Assembly: GCA_027622655.1 (NCBI GenBank) | Contig: JAQBYI010000032.1 | Coordinates: 1-35,800 of the forward strand | DNA from: Gemmatimonadota bacterium | GTDB lineage: Bacteria; Gemmatimonadota; Gemmatimonadetes; Gemmatimonadales; Gemmatimonadaceae | Length of the DNA: 35,800 nt | Direction: 5' to 3' | Shown: in pieces, positions 7,851 through 16,423 of the stretch | Position numbering within the stretch: position 1 is the stretch's first letter | How the letters are laid out: each line of letters starts with the position of its first letter | Notes under the pieces: generated by a model | Database searches by the model: none | What the model saw: only the letters and a program-made list of their open reading frames with translations | What the model was told of the DNA's origin: nothing | Made by a program: the position numbers and the translations under genes

Positions 7851-8810
7851 TCAATTCCATTTCAGTCCGCGCAGCTGGTCGAGATTGATGTTCCCGCCGC
7901 TCATCACCGCGGCGACTTTCGATCCTTTCGGCAGCTTGATCAGTCCGCCCAGCAGCGCGCCGACCGGCGCCGCCGCCGCGCCTTCGAGCACGAGCTTGCA
8001 ACGCTCCATCGTCCAGAACATCGCCTCGAAGATCTCCTTGTCCGGCAGCGTGACGATGTCGTCCACGTACCGCTGCACAACGGAGAAGTTGATCTTGCCG
8101 CAGGTGCGGACGCGCAGGCCATCAATAATCGTGTTGCACTCGATGGTCTGCAGCGCGCCAGCCTTCACGCTCGCCTGCATCGCCGGACCGTCGCTCGACT
8201 CAACGCCAATCACTTTGCACTTGGGGTTGTGACTCTTCACCGCCATCGAGACGCCGGCAATGAGCCCGCCGCCGCCAATCGGTACAACGATCGCGTCGAG
8301 TTTGGGCCAGTCCTTGATCACTTCGAGACCGAGCGTGCCCTGCCCTGCGATGAGCTGCTCGTCGTCGAACGGGTGGACGTAGGTGAGTCCTTCCTTCGCA
8401 ACGAGTTCTTTCGCCTTCTCGTTCGCCTCGTCCCAGATGGTCCCGTGCAGCACGACCTCGGCGCCGTACGCCCTGGTTGCCGCAATCTTGGCCGGAGTGG
8501 CGTTGGTGGCCATGCAAACCACGGCGCGAATGCCGTGAATACGCGCCGCGAGCGCGACGCCCTGCGCGTGATTCCCGGCCGACGAGCAGACAACGCCCTT
8601 CGCCTTATCGGCCTCGCTCATCTGCGCGAACTTGTTCAGCGGTCCGCGGATCTTGTAGCTCCCAACCTTCTGGAAACACTCGGCCTTGAGCCGTACTTCG
8701 TAGCCGGTGCGCTCGCTCAACTGTTGAGAGGAGAGCAGCGGCGTCCAGTGGATGTGCGGCGCGATGCGCGCGCGGACGGTTTCGTAGTCCTGCAGGGTCA
8801 GGGAGAACAT
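7851..8810 (-). CDS. Threonine/serine ammonia-lyase, PLP-dependent, short form
   Basis: 319 residues, type II PLP fold. The Schiff-base lysine is Lys53 in GSYKIRG. SSAGNHAQG binds the carboxylate, GGGGLIAG is the phosphate-binding glycine loop, and a late MSGGN segment fits the cofactor ring site. The protein ends about there, without the ACT regulatory domain of biosynthetic IlvA, so it resembles the catabolic TdcB or serine racemase/dehydratase group of about 320 residues. The expected reaction is deamination of threonine to 2-oxobutanoate or serine to pyruvate in the cytoplasm. There is no ribosome-binding site; a TAGTTT box lies 6 nt upstream of the ATG, suggesting a leaderless message. 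It is convergent with the D-aminoacylase-like gene, only 4 bases away. Confidence 0.9.
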   Translation of the reverse strand: MFSLTLQDYETVRARIAPHIHWTPLLSSQQLSERTGYEVRLKAECFQKVGSYKIRGPLNKFAQMSEADKAKGVVCSSAGNHAQGVALAARIHGIRAVVCMATNATPAKIAATRAYGAEVVLHGTIWDEANEKAKELVAKEGLTYVHPFDDEQLIAGQGTLGLEVIKDWPKLDAIVVPIGGGGLIAGVSMAVKSHNPKCKVIGVESSDGPAMQASVKAGALQTIECNTIIDGLRVRTCGKINFSVVQRYVDDIVTLPDKEIFEAMFWTMERCKLVLEGAAAAPVGALLGGLIKLPKGSKVAAVMSGGNINLDQLRGLKWN

Positions 8811-8816
8811 CGTGCA

Positions 8817-8822
8817 AAACTA
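8817..8822 (-). promoter_or_regulatory. Putative -10 box for a leaderless message
   Basis: On the minus strand TAGTTT is followed by exactly 6 nt (TGCACG) and then the ATG of the ammonia-lyase gene. The same geometry, TAGCTT with 6 nt to ATG, occurs at 24337-24342. No convincing -35 element or ribosome-binding site is visible. This is a guess from pattern and spacing. Confidence 0.35.
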
Positions 8823-8892
8823 CGGCGCCGGTGCCTTGGATGCATCTACTGCGTGGCCGCGGGGAATCACTGCGGGGCCGCGGAGATTTTGC

Positions 8893-9663
8893 CTACCGTT
8901 TGGGAACGATTGCGACGACCCTTACCGGGCCGCCCGACCCCCCGACCGTCTTGATCGGAAGCGCGAAAACGGTAGCGCCGGTTGGTGGGAGGGCGGAGAG
9001 GTCTGCGAGGTTCTCGAGCCCCGAAACCTGTGCCGGTCCGAGCAGGGCGTGCACCGGGAAGCCCCTCGCGGCGCCGATGTCGGTGGAGGGCGAATCCACG
9101 CCCATCGCGACCACTCGGCGCTGTTCGACGAGAACGCGTGCCGCCTCGAGTCCGTAGCTCGGAAAATGGAGGGTCCCATCGGCGTCGCGTCCGAAGTAGC
9201 GCGTCGAGTCAGTCCAATACCGCGCCCATCCCGTGCGGAGCAGAACGATCGCGCCGGCGGGTATCCGGCCGTGCCGCGTCTCGTGCGCCTCGATGTCAGC
9301 TACGGTGAGCGCGTAGTCGCGATTCGCCGCCGCTTTCGCCACCACGTCGATGACAACGGCCGGGGCGATGAGCCGCACGAGCGGAATTGCTTCGTTTGTC
9401 CAGCCGGCGCCTGCTGCGTGCCGCGGCGCGTCGAGGTGTGTACCGAAGTGCTCCGGCGTGAACAGGTTGAACATCGCGCCCGTCGCCGTCGCCCGAACGG
9501 TATCGAGCCGGAACCGCGTTGTCGAACCGGGCCACGCCAGCGTGCTCACACCAAGTTCGTGCGTGAGATCGACCATGATGTAGCGACTCAGGTCGATGGG
9601 CTGTGCGTGCGCGGTGCCCGCAATCGTGATCGCGAAGGCAACCATCAAAGAAGCCGTTCTCAT
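8893..9663 (-). CDS. Exported cyclase-family (kynurenine formamidase-like) hydrolase
   Basis: 256 residues with a signal peptide ending at AHAQ. The family signature HxGTHxDxPxH is present as HFGTHLDAPRH (72-82), giving the metal-binding His and Asp residues, preceded by the usual opening VDLTHEL. Later segments such as VLLRTGWARYW and MGVDSPSTD also fit this family (PF04199-like). Members hydrolyse amide or cyclic substrates such as N-formylkynurenine or isatin. An exported form with unknown substrate is all that can be said here. No ribosome-binding site is seen before ATG (9661-9663); the upstream 60 bases contain a repeat copy. It is downstream of the copper monooxygenase-like gene on the same strand. 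Confidence 0.85.
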   Translation of the reverse strand: MRTASLMVAFAITIAGTAHAQPIDLSRYIMVDLTHELGVSTLAWPGSTTRFRLDTVRATATGAMFNLFTPEHFGTHLDAPRHAAGAGWTNEAIPLVRLIAPAVVIDVVAKAAANRDYALTVADIEAHETRHGRIPAGAIVLLRTGWARYWTDSTRYFGRDADGTLHFPSYGLEAARVLVEQRRVVAMGVDSPSTDIGAARGFPVHALLGPAQVSGLENLADLSALPPTGATVFALPIKTVGGSGGPVRVVAIVPKR

Positions 9664-9692
9664 GTAGTCGTAGTTGCAGTTTCTGTTGCTGT

Positions 9693-9738
9693 TTCTGTGT
9701 GCTCTGCGTGTTCTGCGGCCCCCATCAAGTCCCGAACC
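9693..9738 (+). repeat. Dispersed repeat copy B, intergenic
   Basis: The intergenic stretch has short TTTCTGTTGC-like units followed by TTCTGTGTG, CTCTGCGTG and TTCTGCGG, then CAAGTCCCGA. It matches copy A (2983-3027, minus strand) at 36 of 43 aligned positions. It ends directly at the stop codon of the 9739-11100 gene. The pattern resembles short CTCTGTGTTCTCTG-type repeats that I recall from the intergenic DNA of other bacteria. Confidence 0.5.
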
Positions 9739-11100
9739 TTACGGAACAGGCTTCTTTTTCGCGGCTCTCGCCGCAACGAGCTTGTCGAAGTCTTCCTGCT
9801 CGAGATACGTCACGTCCACCCACGCGTGCGCCATCTCGTCAACGGTCCGATCGCCCCACCCCACCCACTGCTCCGGGTCCGGGTTGTTCGTGTTCTCCTT
9901 CGTATTGTCGTGCCACGCGGTGAACACGAGCGTCGTTCCCTTCGGGAGCAGCGGCGCCGCGTCATCGGCAAAGATGTAGTTGTTGTGCCACTTCCACTGA
10001 AAGTTGTCCACATTGCTCAGCACTTCGCGCCTGCCGTTCGGATAGACGGCTTCCATCATCATGGCCTGACCGCGCATGTGCATGTGCGGCTGGAAATTCT
10101 CGATGCGCGCCGGTGCCCGTAGTGCGTAGAAGTTCTGCGTGACCGTCTTCTCGCCCGGCGGAATGTCGAGCTGCGACCCCGCGGCGGCGTTGTACATCGT
10201 GAGGATGGTGCGATTCTTTGGCTTGTAACCCTTGGGGTAGAACCAGACTCCAAGCTCGACCTGATCATCCTTCACTTCGCGGCCAATCGCGTAGTAGTGC
10301 AGTTCCCAGCCGATCTTGGCGCCGGGGAGCATGAGCTTGCCGGCGTCCTCATTGAAGATTTCGCCTGACTTGCCGAGCGCCCACTCCATGAAGAGACCGG
10401 CCGACATGGGGCCCATCTCGGTCGCCGAGCTCGCGAGCCCGGTCACACCGTGTTCTTCCTGTGCGAGCATCGTGAGCACGTGGTGAACTACTCGGCGTCC
10501 GTCCGGCAACGACGGCTTGATCTCAATCGCCTTGACCCATCGCTCCTCGGTCAGTCCGGTTTCCGTCATCGGCCGGAACCACTTGTCCTCGCCCTTTGCG
10601 GTGCGCGTGAACGGCGCCGACTTCACCACAAGGTCGGGCGCCCCGAATCGCTCTTCGAACTGCCACACTGATGGGTCGGGCCACTTCACCGGCGGCGGCG
10701 CCAGCTTCGGATCGCCTTCCGGCGCGCCGGCCTCTACCCACGCCACGATCGTGTTGATCTCCTCATCGCTGAGCGAGCGGTCGTTCTTGTAGTCCTGGAT
10801 GCCGACAGTCTTGTCGAGGTGCCATGGCGGCATCCGCCGCGTGGCGACGCGCGACTTGATTCTGGTGGCGGCCTTTTTTGCATCGGCGTACGTCAGCAGC
10901 GACATCGGTGCGATCGCGTCAGGCTGATGGCACACCTGGCACTTGGCCTGCATGATGGGCGCGACCTCCTTGGACCACGTCGGAGGATCGCCGGCGTGCG
11001 TGTTGGCGACGTTGGCGGCGAGAGTTGCGGCAGGCTGCGTGCCCTGCGCGCCGAGGGAAAGCGCGGCGATGGCAAGCGCGAGAGCGGTGCGTCGAATCAT
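9739..11100 (-). CDS. Exported cytochrome c / copper type II monooxygenase-like protein
   Basis: 453 residues from the ATG at 11098-11100, which has GGAG upstream and gives a clean signal peptide; a start at 11145 would add 15 residues. Residues 41-130 form a haem c domain with CQVCH (54-58) and distal-ligand candidates in RRMPPWH. The rest resembles the two copper domains of the PHM/dopamine beta-hydroxylase family: His206-His207 (VVHHVL) and His268 (WELHYY) as candidates for one copper, and His339, His341 (PHMHMRG) with Met423 (DEMAHAW) for the other. Such enzymes hydroxylate C-H bonds with electrons from ascorbate; a built-in cytochrome c could replace that donor. The catalytic role is inferred. 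The 11149-12006 gene precedes it closely on the same strand. Confidence 0.8.
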   Translation of the reverse strand: MIRRTALALAIAALSLGAQGTQPAATLAANVANTHAGDPPTWSKEVAPIMQAKCQVCHQPDAIAPMSLLTYADAKKAATRIKSRVATRRMPPWHLDKTVGIQDYKNDRSLSDEEINTIVAWVEAGAPEGDPKLAPPPVKWPDPSVWQFEERFGAPDLVVKSAPFTRTAKGEDKWFRPMTETGLTEERWVKAIEIKPSLPDGRRVVHHVLTMLAQEEHGVTGLASSATEMGPMSAGLFMEWALGKSGEIFNEDAGKLMLPGAKIGWELHYYAIGREVKDDQVELGVWFYPKGYKPKNRTILTMYNAAAGSQLDIPPGEKTVTQNFYALRAPARIENFQPHMHMRGQAMMMEAVYPNGRREVLSNVDNFQWKWHNNYIFADDAAPLLPKGTTLVFTAWHDNTKENTNNPDPEQWVGWGDRTVDEMAHAWVDVTYLEQEDFDKLVAARAAKKKPVP

Positions 11101-11148
11101 TGGAGCACTCCGGTTGGGTGCGTTCTGCCTTCTGTCTTGTGGCATCTG

Positions 11149-12006
11149 TTACGGCGTGACGGTGACTTTCGCGAAGCCGTTCGACCAGCAGCACTGCGAG
11201 TGCCCCGCGCCGGCTACTCCCGACGCATCGTTCGCGCGAACGCGAACGACGTATTCGCCCGGAGCGCTGAATGTTGCCGCGGTTGTTGCGAGGCCGGTTT
11301 CCGCTGCGGCGCGCGGTACGGCGTTTGCAAACGTGACTTCGCCGGGCCCTGAGTGCTTGAACCAGCGCAGCGAAACCGTCGTATTCCCGCGTCCGCGACC
11401 GGTAACGCTCGTGCGTTCGTTCCCGTCGTCAGTGGCCCAGAGTCTCAACTCCACCGGTGCTCCGACCTTCGCCATAATCGGGCCATACTTGATTCCAGCC
11501 GGCCCGGCTCCGCTCGGTCCATCAGCGACGAACCTGAGCACTGGCGGCGTATTGTTGCTCCCGGCCTCGCCCTCGAGTGCGTCAATCTGCCAGCTGGAGC
11601 GCACATGCCCGGGAATGCGCAGCGTGTCGCCTCGCACGACCAGCGTCCACGTCACTTTCTGTGCCTCCGGAAAGTCGGCGGGTACCTTCACCGCGAAGAC
11701 GCCCCAGTGGCGGCGTGGATAGAACACTGCAGGCTGGCCACGATCGGCCGGGCCCGGTGAGAAGAAATTGTTCGGCCCGACGGGAACTTCGATGACCTCG
11801 GACTCGTTACGGTTGAAGTAGCCGAACGAGAGCGAGATCGAGCCGTCCGCATTCATGTACCAGCCTTCGTAGGCCGGGGTCACATTCTGGCCCCGGTCGC
11901 GAATGGGGGCGAGCGGAACGGATTGTGCGTCAGCGGGACCGGCCAAAAGCACGGCCGCCAATGCCACGGATCCGGCAAAGGCGGCGACGATGGGGGAGTG
12001 TTGCAT
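11149..12006 (-). CDS. Exported protein with C-terminal Ig/PKD-like domain, unknown function
   Basis: 285 residues from the ATG at 12004-12006, which places a signal peptide (AAFAGSVALAAVLLAGPADAQ) at the N-terminus; the longer frame from 12090 adds 28 residues with no signal character. The N-terminal half contains aromatic, beta-rich phrases such as YEGWYMNADGSISLSFGYF and FYPRRHWGVFAVKVP. The C-terminal half resembles an Ig/PKD-like sandwich, from GAPVELRLWATDDGNE to GEYVVRVRANDASG, ending in a Cys-Cys pair (SQCCWSNGFAKVTVTP). I know no function. It lies 48 bases upstream of the cytochrome/copper protein gene and is probably co-transcribed, so it may be a partner of that protein. Confidence 0.75.
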   Translation of the reverse strand: MQHSPIVAAFAGSVALAAVLLAGPADAQSVPLAPIRDRGQNVTPAYEGWYMNADGSISLSFGYFNRNESEVIEVPVGPNNFFSPGPADRGQPAVFYPRRHWGVFAVKVPADFPEAQKVTWTLVVRGDTLRIPGHVRSSWQIDALEGEAGSNNTPPVLRFVADGPSGAGPAGIKYGPIMAKVGAPVELRLWATDDGNERTSVTGRGRGNTTVSLRWFKHSGPGEVTFANAVPRAAAETGLATTAATFSAPGEYVVRVRANDASGVAGAGHSQCCWSNGFAKVTVTP

Positions 12007-12036
12007 GGGGATTAGCTTGCCGTTTTTAATGCCCTG

Positions 12037-12042
12037 TGTCAA
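12037..12042 (-). promoter_or_regulatory. Possible -35 element (TTGACA)
   Basis: TTGACA on the minus strand lies 30 bases upstream of the ATG at 12006, followed by an A-rich spacer. The best -10 candidates (CAAGCT at 17 nt, TAATCC at 22 nt) are imperfect. It would serve the 11149-12006 and 9739-11100 pair. Confidence 0.3.
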
Positions 12043-12053
12043 CGCCGAGCGAA

Positions 12054-12087
12054 GGGGCCCAGAGGACAGTGTCGTCCCCTGGGCCCC
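12054..12087 (-). terminator. Long hairpin after the TonB-dependent receptor gene
   Basis: The 14-nt arms 12054-12067 and 12074-12087 pair with a single mismatch around a 6-nt loop (AGTGTC on the + strand). It begins 20 bases past the stop of the receptor gene. No T tract follows on the minus strand. It most likely ends or protects the receptor transcript and separates it from the next gene pair. Confidence 0.55.
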
Positions 12088-12107
12088 CAACCTGCTGCAG
12101 CGGTCGT

Positions 12108-15100
12108 CTAGAACGTGTACCGCATTCCAAGCTGCATCTGGCGCGGATCGCCCAAACCACTGCGGACCGTGCCGTCAAAGTTGAACAGCAGCGACCCGAA
12201 CGCCGGGTCCTTGAAGTTGTTGCGGCCGAGCACGTTGAAGACTTCGAACATCGCCTCTACGGAGTTGCCCGAGCCGACCTTGAACACGCGCGCGAAACGC
12301 AGGTCCCAGCTGGCATACTCGTTCTGCCGACGGAGCGTGTTGCGCTCTATCGTGACGCCGTTCGCGCAGATGCGGTCTGCCGCGCTGCCGGCACGTTCAG
12401 TCGTCGCCACATTACCCGCACCGCACTTCGCCGACGCCGGCGATGCCGACGTGTAGGTGAAGCGGTTGTTCATCGTGATTCCCTGTCCAACCTTGGTCAG
12501 CACGAAGGCGTTGAAGCGGTGCCGCTGGTCGCGGTCGCTGTAGCCCCATTCGTCATCGAGGCGGTCGGCGCGAGCATAGCGGAACGTGAACGGATCGCGT
12601 TCGTTGTCGTCGTTCGACTTGTCCCACGACAACGTGTAGTTGGCGTCGAACACCCAGTTCTCAGCCTGGCGGCGGGCAAGGCCGAGCGTGATACCGTTGT
12701 ACTTGCTCTCGGCGGTGCTCTCGACCGTGGTCAGGTCGCCGATTCCGTTGCCACCGGCGAGCCCGGACGACCACGGCCTGCCGAACGCCGCATCGTTGCG
12801 ATTGACGAAGCGCGTCAGGCGGTCGGACTGCGCATACGTGTAGCTGGCCGATCCCGTGAGCCCGCTCGTCCCGAGCGTGCGCTCGTACGCCAGCGACGTG
12901 CTGATCGTGCGCGGGTTCCTGAAGTCCTTGTCGACAACGAAGATGCCGGGCTGGAACGGAACAGCGCCTGCGCCAGGTGCGGCGAGCAGGTTTTCGAGTG
13001 ACGGCGGAGCGCCCAGAATGCCGGTGAGTGCCGAGTTGCGGAACATCGTCTGGCCGATCGACCCGTTGTTGTTGCGCACCGACGCAAAGTTCAGTGCCGC
13101 AACGCGCGCGTGGTACACGCCGGCCGACGCGCGGACCACCTCAGTTCCGTTGCCCTGGCGATCCCACGCCAAGCCGAGCCGTGGCTGGAACATCTTGTAG
13201 TCCGACGGAATCTCGCCGTTGGAGGGGAACGTGTACGTCCCTGTTGAGTTCGTCACCGTCTTGCCGATGAACGGCGCAAAGAAGACGCTCGACGGATCGG
13301 TCAGCACGTCCGGCTGCTTTTCGCCTTCCCAACGCAGACCGTAATTCACGGTCAGGCGGTCCGTCGGCTTCCACGAGTCCTGGATGAAGACCGACATGTC
13401 CGTCTGCGGAATGTCCTGTGTACCCGACTCTTCCACCGAACGGCCACCAACACCGGCCTGCTGCAGATAGAGCAGCACCGGGCCGGTGATGTTCGCGCCC
13501 CCCGGGCATGCACCCGAGTTGGAGGTCGAGCCGTTCGAGCACTCGACATACCCGTTGCCCTGCGTGGCGTAGTTGATGAAGCCGTCAACGCTGCTGAAGA
13601 TGTAGCGGCCGTTGGCGAACCCGATGAAGGTCTGGTTCGAGCTGACGCGGTTGATCTCGGCGCCGACCTTGAACAGGTGGTCGCCGCGCGCCCATGTGAT
13701 GTTGTTCAGGAGCTGAACGCGCGTGTCGTAGTACTCGACCGGAATGAAGAACGGCCGGCCGATGCGGAACGCATTACCGAAGTCCATCGCGATGTCAGGA
13801 AAGTCACGTCCGCCCGGGAGCGTCGGCGCATCGTAGTCGCGCGGCCGGTCTTCGCGTGCCACCTGGAACCTGAACTCGTTCGAAACGTTGTTCGAGAACT
13901 GCGTGGAGAGCTGCCCGCTCAGTGCGTTGGAGTACGCCTTTTCGATTGCATTGGCGCTGGCGCCCCACGTATCCACGTCGAACGTGCCGTTCACCTGCTT
14001 CGAGTTGGTGAAGTTGTATTTCGCCAAGAAGACGTTGTTCGGATTGACGAGCCAGTCCACCTTGGCAAGGAACACCTGCGCGTCATTCGTTCGGTCGATC
14101 GCGGCGAAATCATTCTTGAGCGCGCCGCCCCACTGCGTTCCGAGGAAGTTGGTCAGCTTGGTGAACTCGGCGCTGGCAGGGCGGCTCTTCTGCTTGGTGT
14201 CGCTGAAGCTCTGCTGGTCGTACGCTGTAAAGAAGAAGAGCTTGTCCCTGATGAGCGGACCGCCGTACGTGAAGCCGAACTGATGCTGACCAAAGTCGGG
14301 GTCGAGCGTGACGCCGTTGCCCTTGAGCTGCCCGGAGAGCGCCGAGCTCTTGCCGAAGTAGTGAGCGGTTCCGCCGAACGTGTTCGTGCCGCTCTTGGTG
14401 ATCACGTTGACGAACCCACCCGCCGATCGTCCGAACTCGGCGTTTGCGCCCTGACTCGTCACCACCATTTCCTGCACGGCGTCGAGGTTGAACGTGAACG
14501 CGGGACGCTGGCCACCACGCTGCTCGCCGAAGAAAGGATTGTTGTAATCGGCGCCGTCAACCGAAACGTTGTTCGAGATTCCCTTCTGACCCGCCACGGA
14601 CAGCACGTCGCCATCGGGGCCCTGCGCGATCGCTACGCCCGGCGTGAGGAGCGTGAGCGCCAGGAAGTTGCGGCCGTTGTTCGGCAGGCCGGCGACAATG
14701 GTCTCGCTCAGCCGCGACGCGGATTCCGTTTTCTCGACGTCAACCGCCGTGGCAGTGGCGCCAATGACTACCGGCGCGATTTCCACCGCCTGACTGGCGA
14801 GTGAGAACGACTCGTCGGCCACCTGACCCAGGCGCACCGAGACGTCGCGTCGTCCGAGCGGCGCGTACCCGATGGCCCGAACGTTCACGTCGTAAGTGCC
14901 GAGCGGAAGCAGCGTGCCGACGAAAATTCCGCGGTCCGATGTCACGACGCTGCGAACGAAGTTGGTGGCCTGATTGCGCATCGTCACTATCGCGCCGTCG
15001 ACCGGCGCACCGTTGGCGGTGGTCACTGTGCCGCGGATGATGCCGGTTGTGGCCTGGGCCTGCGCGTTCGCGTTCGAAGAGAACAATCCGATCGTGAACA

Positions 15101-15122
15101 GCACGGCAATCGAGAGCCGCAA
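12108..15122 (-). CDS. TonB-dependent receptor with N-terminal carboxypeptidase-regulatory domain (Oar-like)
   Basis: 1004 residues. A signal peptide (LSIAVLFTIGLFSSNANAQ) is followed by a carboxypeptidase-regulatory-like domain at about 27-110 (GIIRGTVTTANGAPVDGAIV), a plug domain at about 130-250 (LPNNGRNFLALTLLTPGV, VSVDGADYNNP, GRSAGGFVNVITKSGTN), and a long barrel ending in the aromatic-terminated strand MQLGMRYTF. The family imports large or scarce nutrients across the outer membrane using TonB energy, or secretes proteins in the case of Oar. The ligand is unknown. The start is TTG (15120-15122): an in-frame TAG lies 7 codons upstream with no ATG or GTG between, and no ribosome-binding site is evident. 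Confidence 0.92.
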   Translation of the reverse strand: MRLSIAVLFTIGLFSSNANAQAQATTGIIRGTVTTANGAPVDGAIVTMRNQATNFVRSVVTSDRGIFVGTLLPLGTYDVNVRAIGYAPLGRRDVSVRLGQVADESFSLASQAVEIAPVVIGATATAVDVEKTESASRLSETIVAGLPNNGRNFLALTLLTPGVAIAQGPDGDVLSVAGQKGISNNVSVDGADYNNPFFGEQRGGQRPAFTFNLDAVQEMVVTSQGANAEFGRSAGGFVNVITKSGTNTFGGTAHYFGKSSALSGQLKGNGVTLDPDFGQHQFGFTYGGPLIRDKLFFFTAYDQQSFSDTKQKSRPASAEFTKLTNFLGTQWGGALKNDFAAIDRTNDAQVFLAKVDWLVNPNNVFLAKYNFTNSKQVNGTFDVDTWGASANAIEKAYSNALSGQLSTQFSNNVSNEFRFQVAREDRPRDYDAPTLPGGRDFPDIAMDFGNAFRIGRPFFIPVEYYDTRVQLLNNITWARGDHLFKVGAEINRVSSNQTFIGFANGRYIFSSVDGFINYATQGNGYVECSNGSTSNSGACPGGANITGPVLLYLQQAGVGGRSVEESGTQDIPQTDMSVFIQDSWKPTDRLTVNYGLRWEGEKQPDVLTDPSSVFFAPFIGKTVTNSTGTYTFPSNGEIPSDYKMFQPRLGLAWDRQGNGTEVVRASAGVYHARVAALNFASVRNNNGSIGQTMFRNSALTGILGAPPSLENLLAAPGAGAVPFQPGIFVVDKDFRNPRTISTSLAYERTLGTSGLTGSASYTYAQSDRLTRFVNRNDAAFGRPWSSGLAGGNGIGDLTTVESTAESKYNGITLGLARRQAENWVFDANYTLSWDKSNDDNERDPFTFRYARADRLDDEWGYSDRDQRHRFNAFVLTKVGQGITMNNRFTYTSASPASAKCGAGNVATTERAGSAADRICANGVTIERNTLRRQNEYASWDLRFARVFKVGSGNSVEAMFEVFNVLGRNNFKDPAFGSLLFNFDGTVRSGLGDPRQMQLGMRYTF

Positions 15123-15280
15123 CGCGCGCCAACAAGAGTTCTACATCGAGGATACCTCGGGATTGGAGGGGGTCCGACAGCTGGAAAAGCGCCATATCCG
15201 CCGTGCATTTCACGGAACCGGCGACGCCTGAAGCTTACGTGCTCCAGCGTGAGCAGAACAGCCCCACCAGCCCGCGTGGG

Positions 15281-16189
15281 TTACTTCCCGTTCTTGATGA
15301 AGGTCCCGCCGCGGAGATCGCTCAAGGCGACGGCAAGCCCCTCCTTCGTATTCATCACGATCGGACCGTACCACGCGACGGGTTCTTCAATCGGGCGGCC
15401 GGAAACGAGCAGAAAACGAATCCCCTGTTCGCCCGCTTGCACCACGACCTCGTCGCCGCTACCGAACATCACGAGCGAACGGTTGCCGGTCATCGATCGC
15501 ACGGGGTTGTCGTCCTCGACATGCCGCTCCGTGAGCACGCCGGTCGGCTCCGACGCATCGCGGAACGAACCTTCACCCTCGAACACGTACGCGAATGCGT
15601 TGGCGCGCGTGTCGACTTTGAGGTGCTTCTTCTTGCCGGGTGGAACGAAGACGTCGAGGTAGCGCGGATCGGCGGCAATGCCGTCCACCGGTCCTTTCTT
15701 CCCCCAGAACTCGCCGATGATAACGCGCACTTTGGTGCCGTCGTCGTCAATCACCTCGGCGATGTCCTTCGACTTCACGTCCTGGTAGCGCGGGTCGGTC
15801 ATCTTCTGCGACGACGGAAGATTTGCCCAAAGCTGAAACCCGTGCATGCGGCCCTGCGCATCGCCGTGCGGCATTTCCTGATGCATGATGCCGCTTCCGG
15901 CGGTCATCCATTGCACGTCGCCGGCGCCGAGCCTGCCTTCGTTGCCAAGCGAATCGGCATGCGAGACGTCGCCTGTCAGGACGTAGGTGATCGTCTCGAT
16001 TCCGCGATGCGGATGCCACGGAAAGCCCGCAAGGTAATCACTCGGCTGGTCGCCGCGAAAATCGTCGAAGAGAAGGAAGGGATCGTATTCGTTCTTTTCG
16101 CCGAAACCGAACGCACGCCGGAGACGCACGCCAGCGCCCTCCATGGTGGGAACGGCTTCGACGACTTTCGTGACGGGGCGGATGGACAT
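15281..16189 (-). CDS. Pirin-family protein
   Basis: 302 residues from the ATG at 16187-16189, which has AGGAG at a 6-7 nt distance; the longer frame from 16324 has no support. The bicupin pirin signature is clear: metal ligands His59 and His61 in FPWHPHRG, then His103 and Glu105 in GSGIMHQEMPH, the same four-ligand set as in other pirins. Bacterial pirins bind iron or another metal, and some have quercetin 2,3-dioxygenase activity or act as regulators; which applies here cannot be told. There is a short AT-rich patch (about 16252-16262) upstream that could hold the promoter. It is followed by the receptor gene on the same strand after 158 bases. Confidence 0.93.
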   Translation of the reverse strand: MSIRPVTKVVEAVPTMEGAGVRLRRAFGFGEKNEYDPFLLFDDFRGDQPSDYLAGFPWHPHRGIETITYVLTGDVSHADSLGNEGRLGAGDVQWMTAGSGIMHQEMPHGDAQGRMHGFQLWANLPSSQKMTDPRYQDVKSKDIAEVIDDDGTKVRVIIGEFWGKKGPVDGIAADPRYLDVFVPPGKKKHLKVDTRANAFAYVFEGEGSFRDASEPTGVLTERHVEDDNPVRSMTGNRSLVMFGSGDEVVVQAGEQGIRFLLVSGRPIEEPVAWYGPIVMNTKEGLAVALSDLRGGTFIKNGK

Positions 16190-16423
16190 TGGGGCTCCTG
16201 CTGTTCGCTGCTGAGAGACTGGCGGGCGTCCGACGTCCGGGCGCCCACATCTATATAGTATCAACCGTGGCAACTGGTTCGCATCCAGCCAAGTAACGCT
16301 CCCCGCGCTGCCAGCAGCCCGCATCCGTAGATTGGAGGTTCAGCCTGCGGATCCGAATCCCACGGCAATGTGTGCCCGTAGGGAATGCACCGATCCGCCC
16401 CCATCTGTGTTCGAAGGGTTCAT

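Noticed and set aside
8812-10122. 436-codon open frame on the + strand across the cyclase-family and copper protein genes
   Set aside because: It spans two well-supported minus-strand genes and their intergenic gap, and has no recognisable protein sequence.
12054-12087. Hairpin considered as a small RNA gene or riboswitch
   Set aside because: It is a simple stem just past a stop codon with no further conserved structure; a transcript end is the simpler reading.
16325-16375. A T-arm-like string (GATTCGGATCC on the minus strand) suggesting a tRNA
   Set aside because: The flanking bases do not pair as a T stem, and no acceptor, D or anticodon arm could be built around it.
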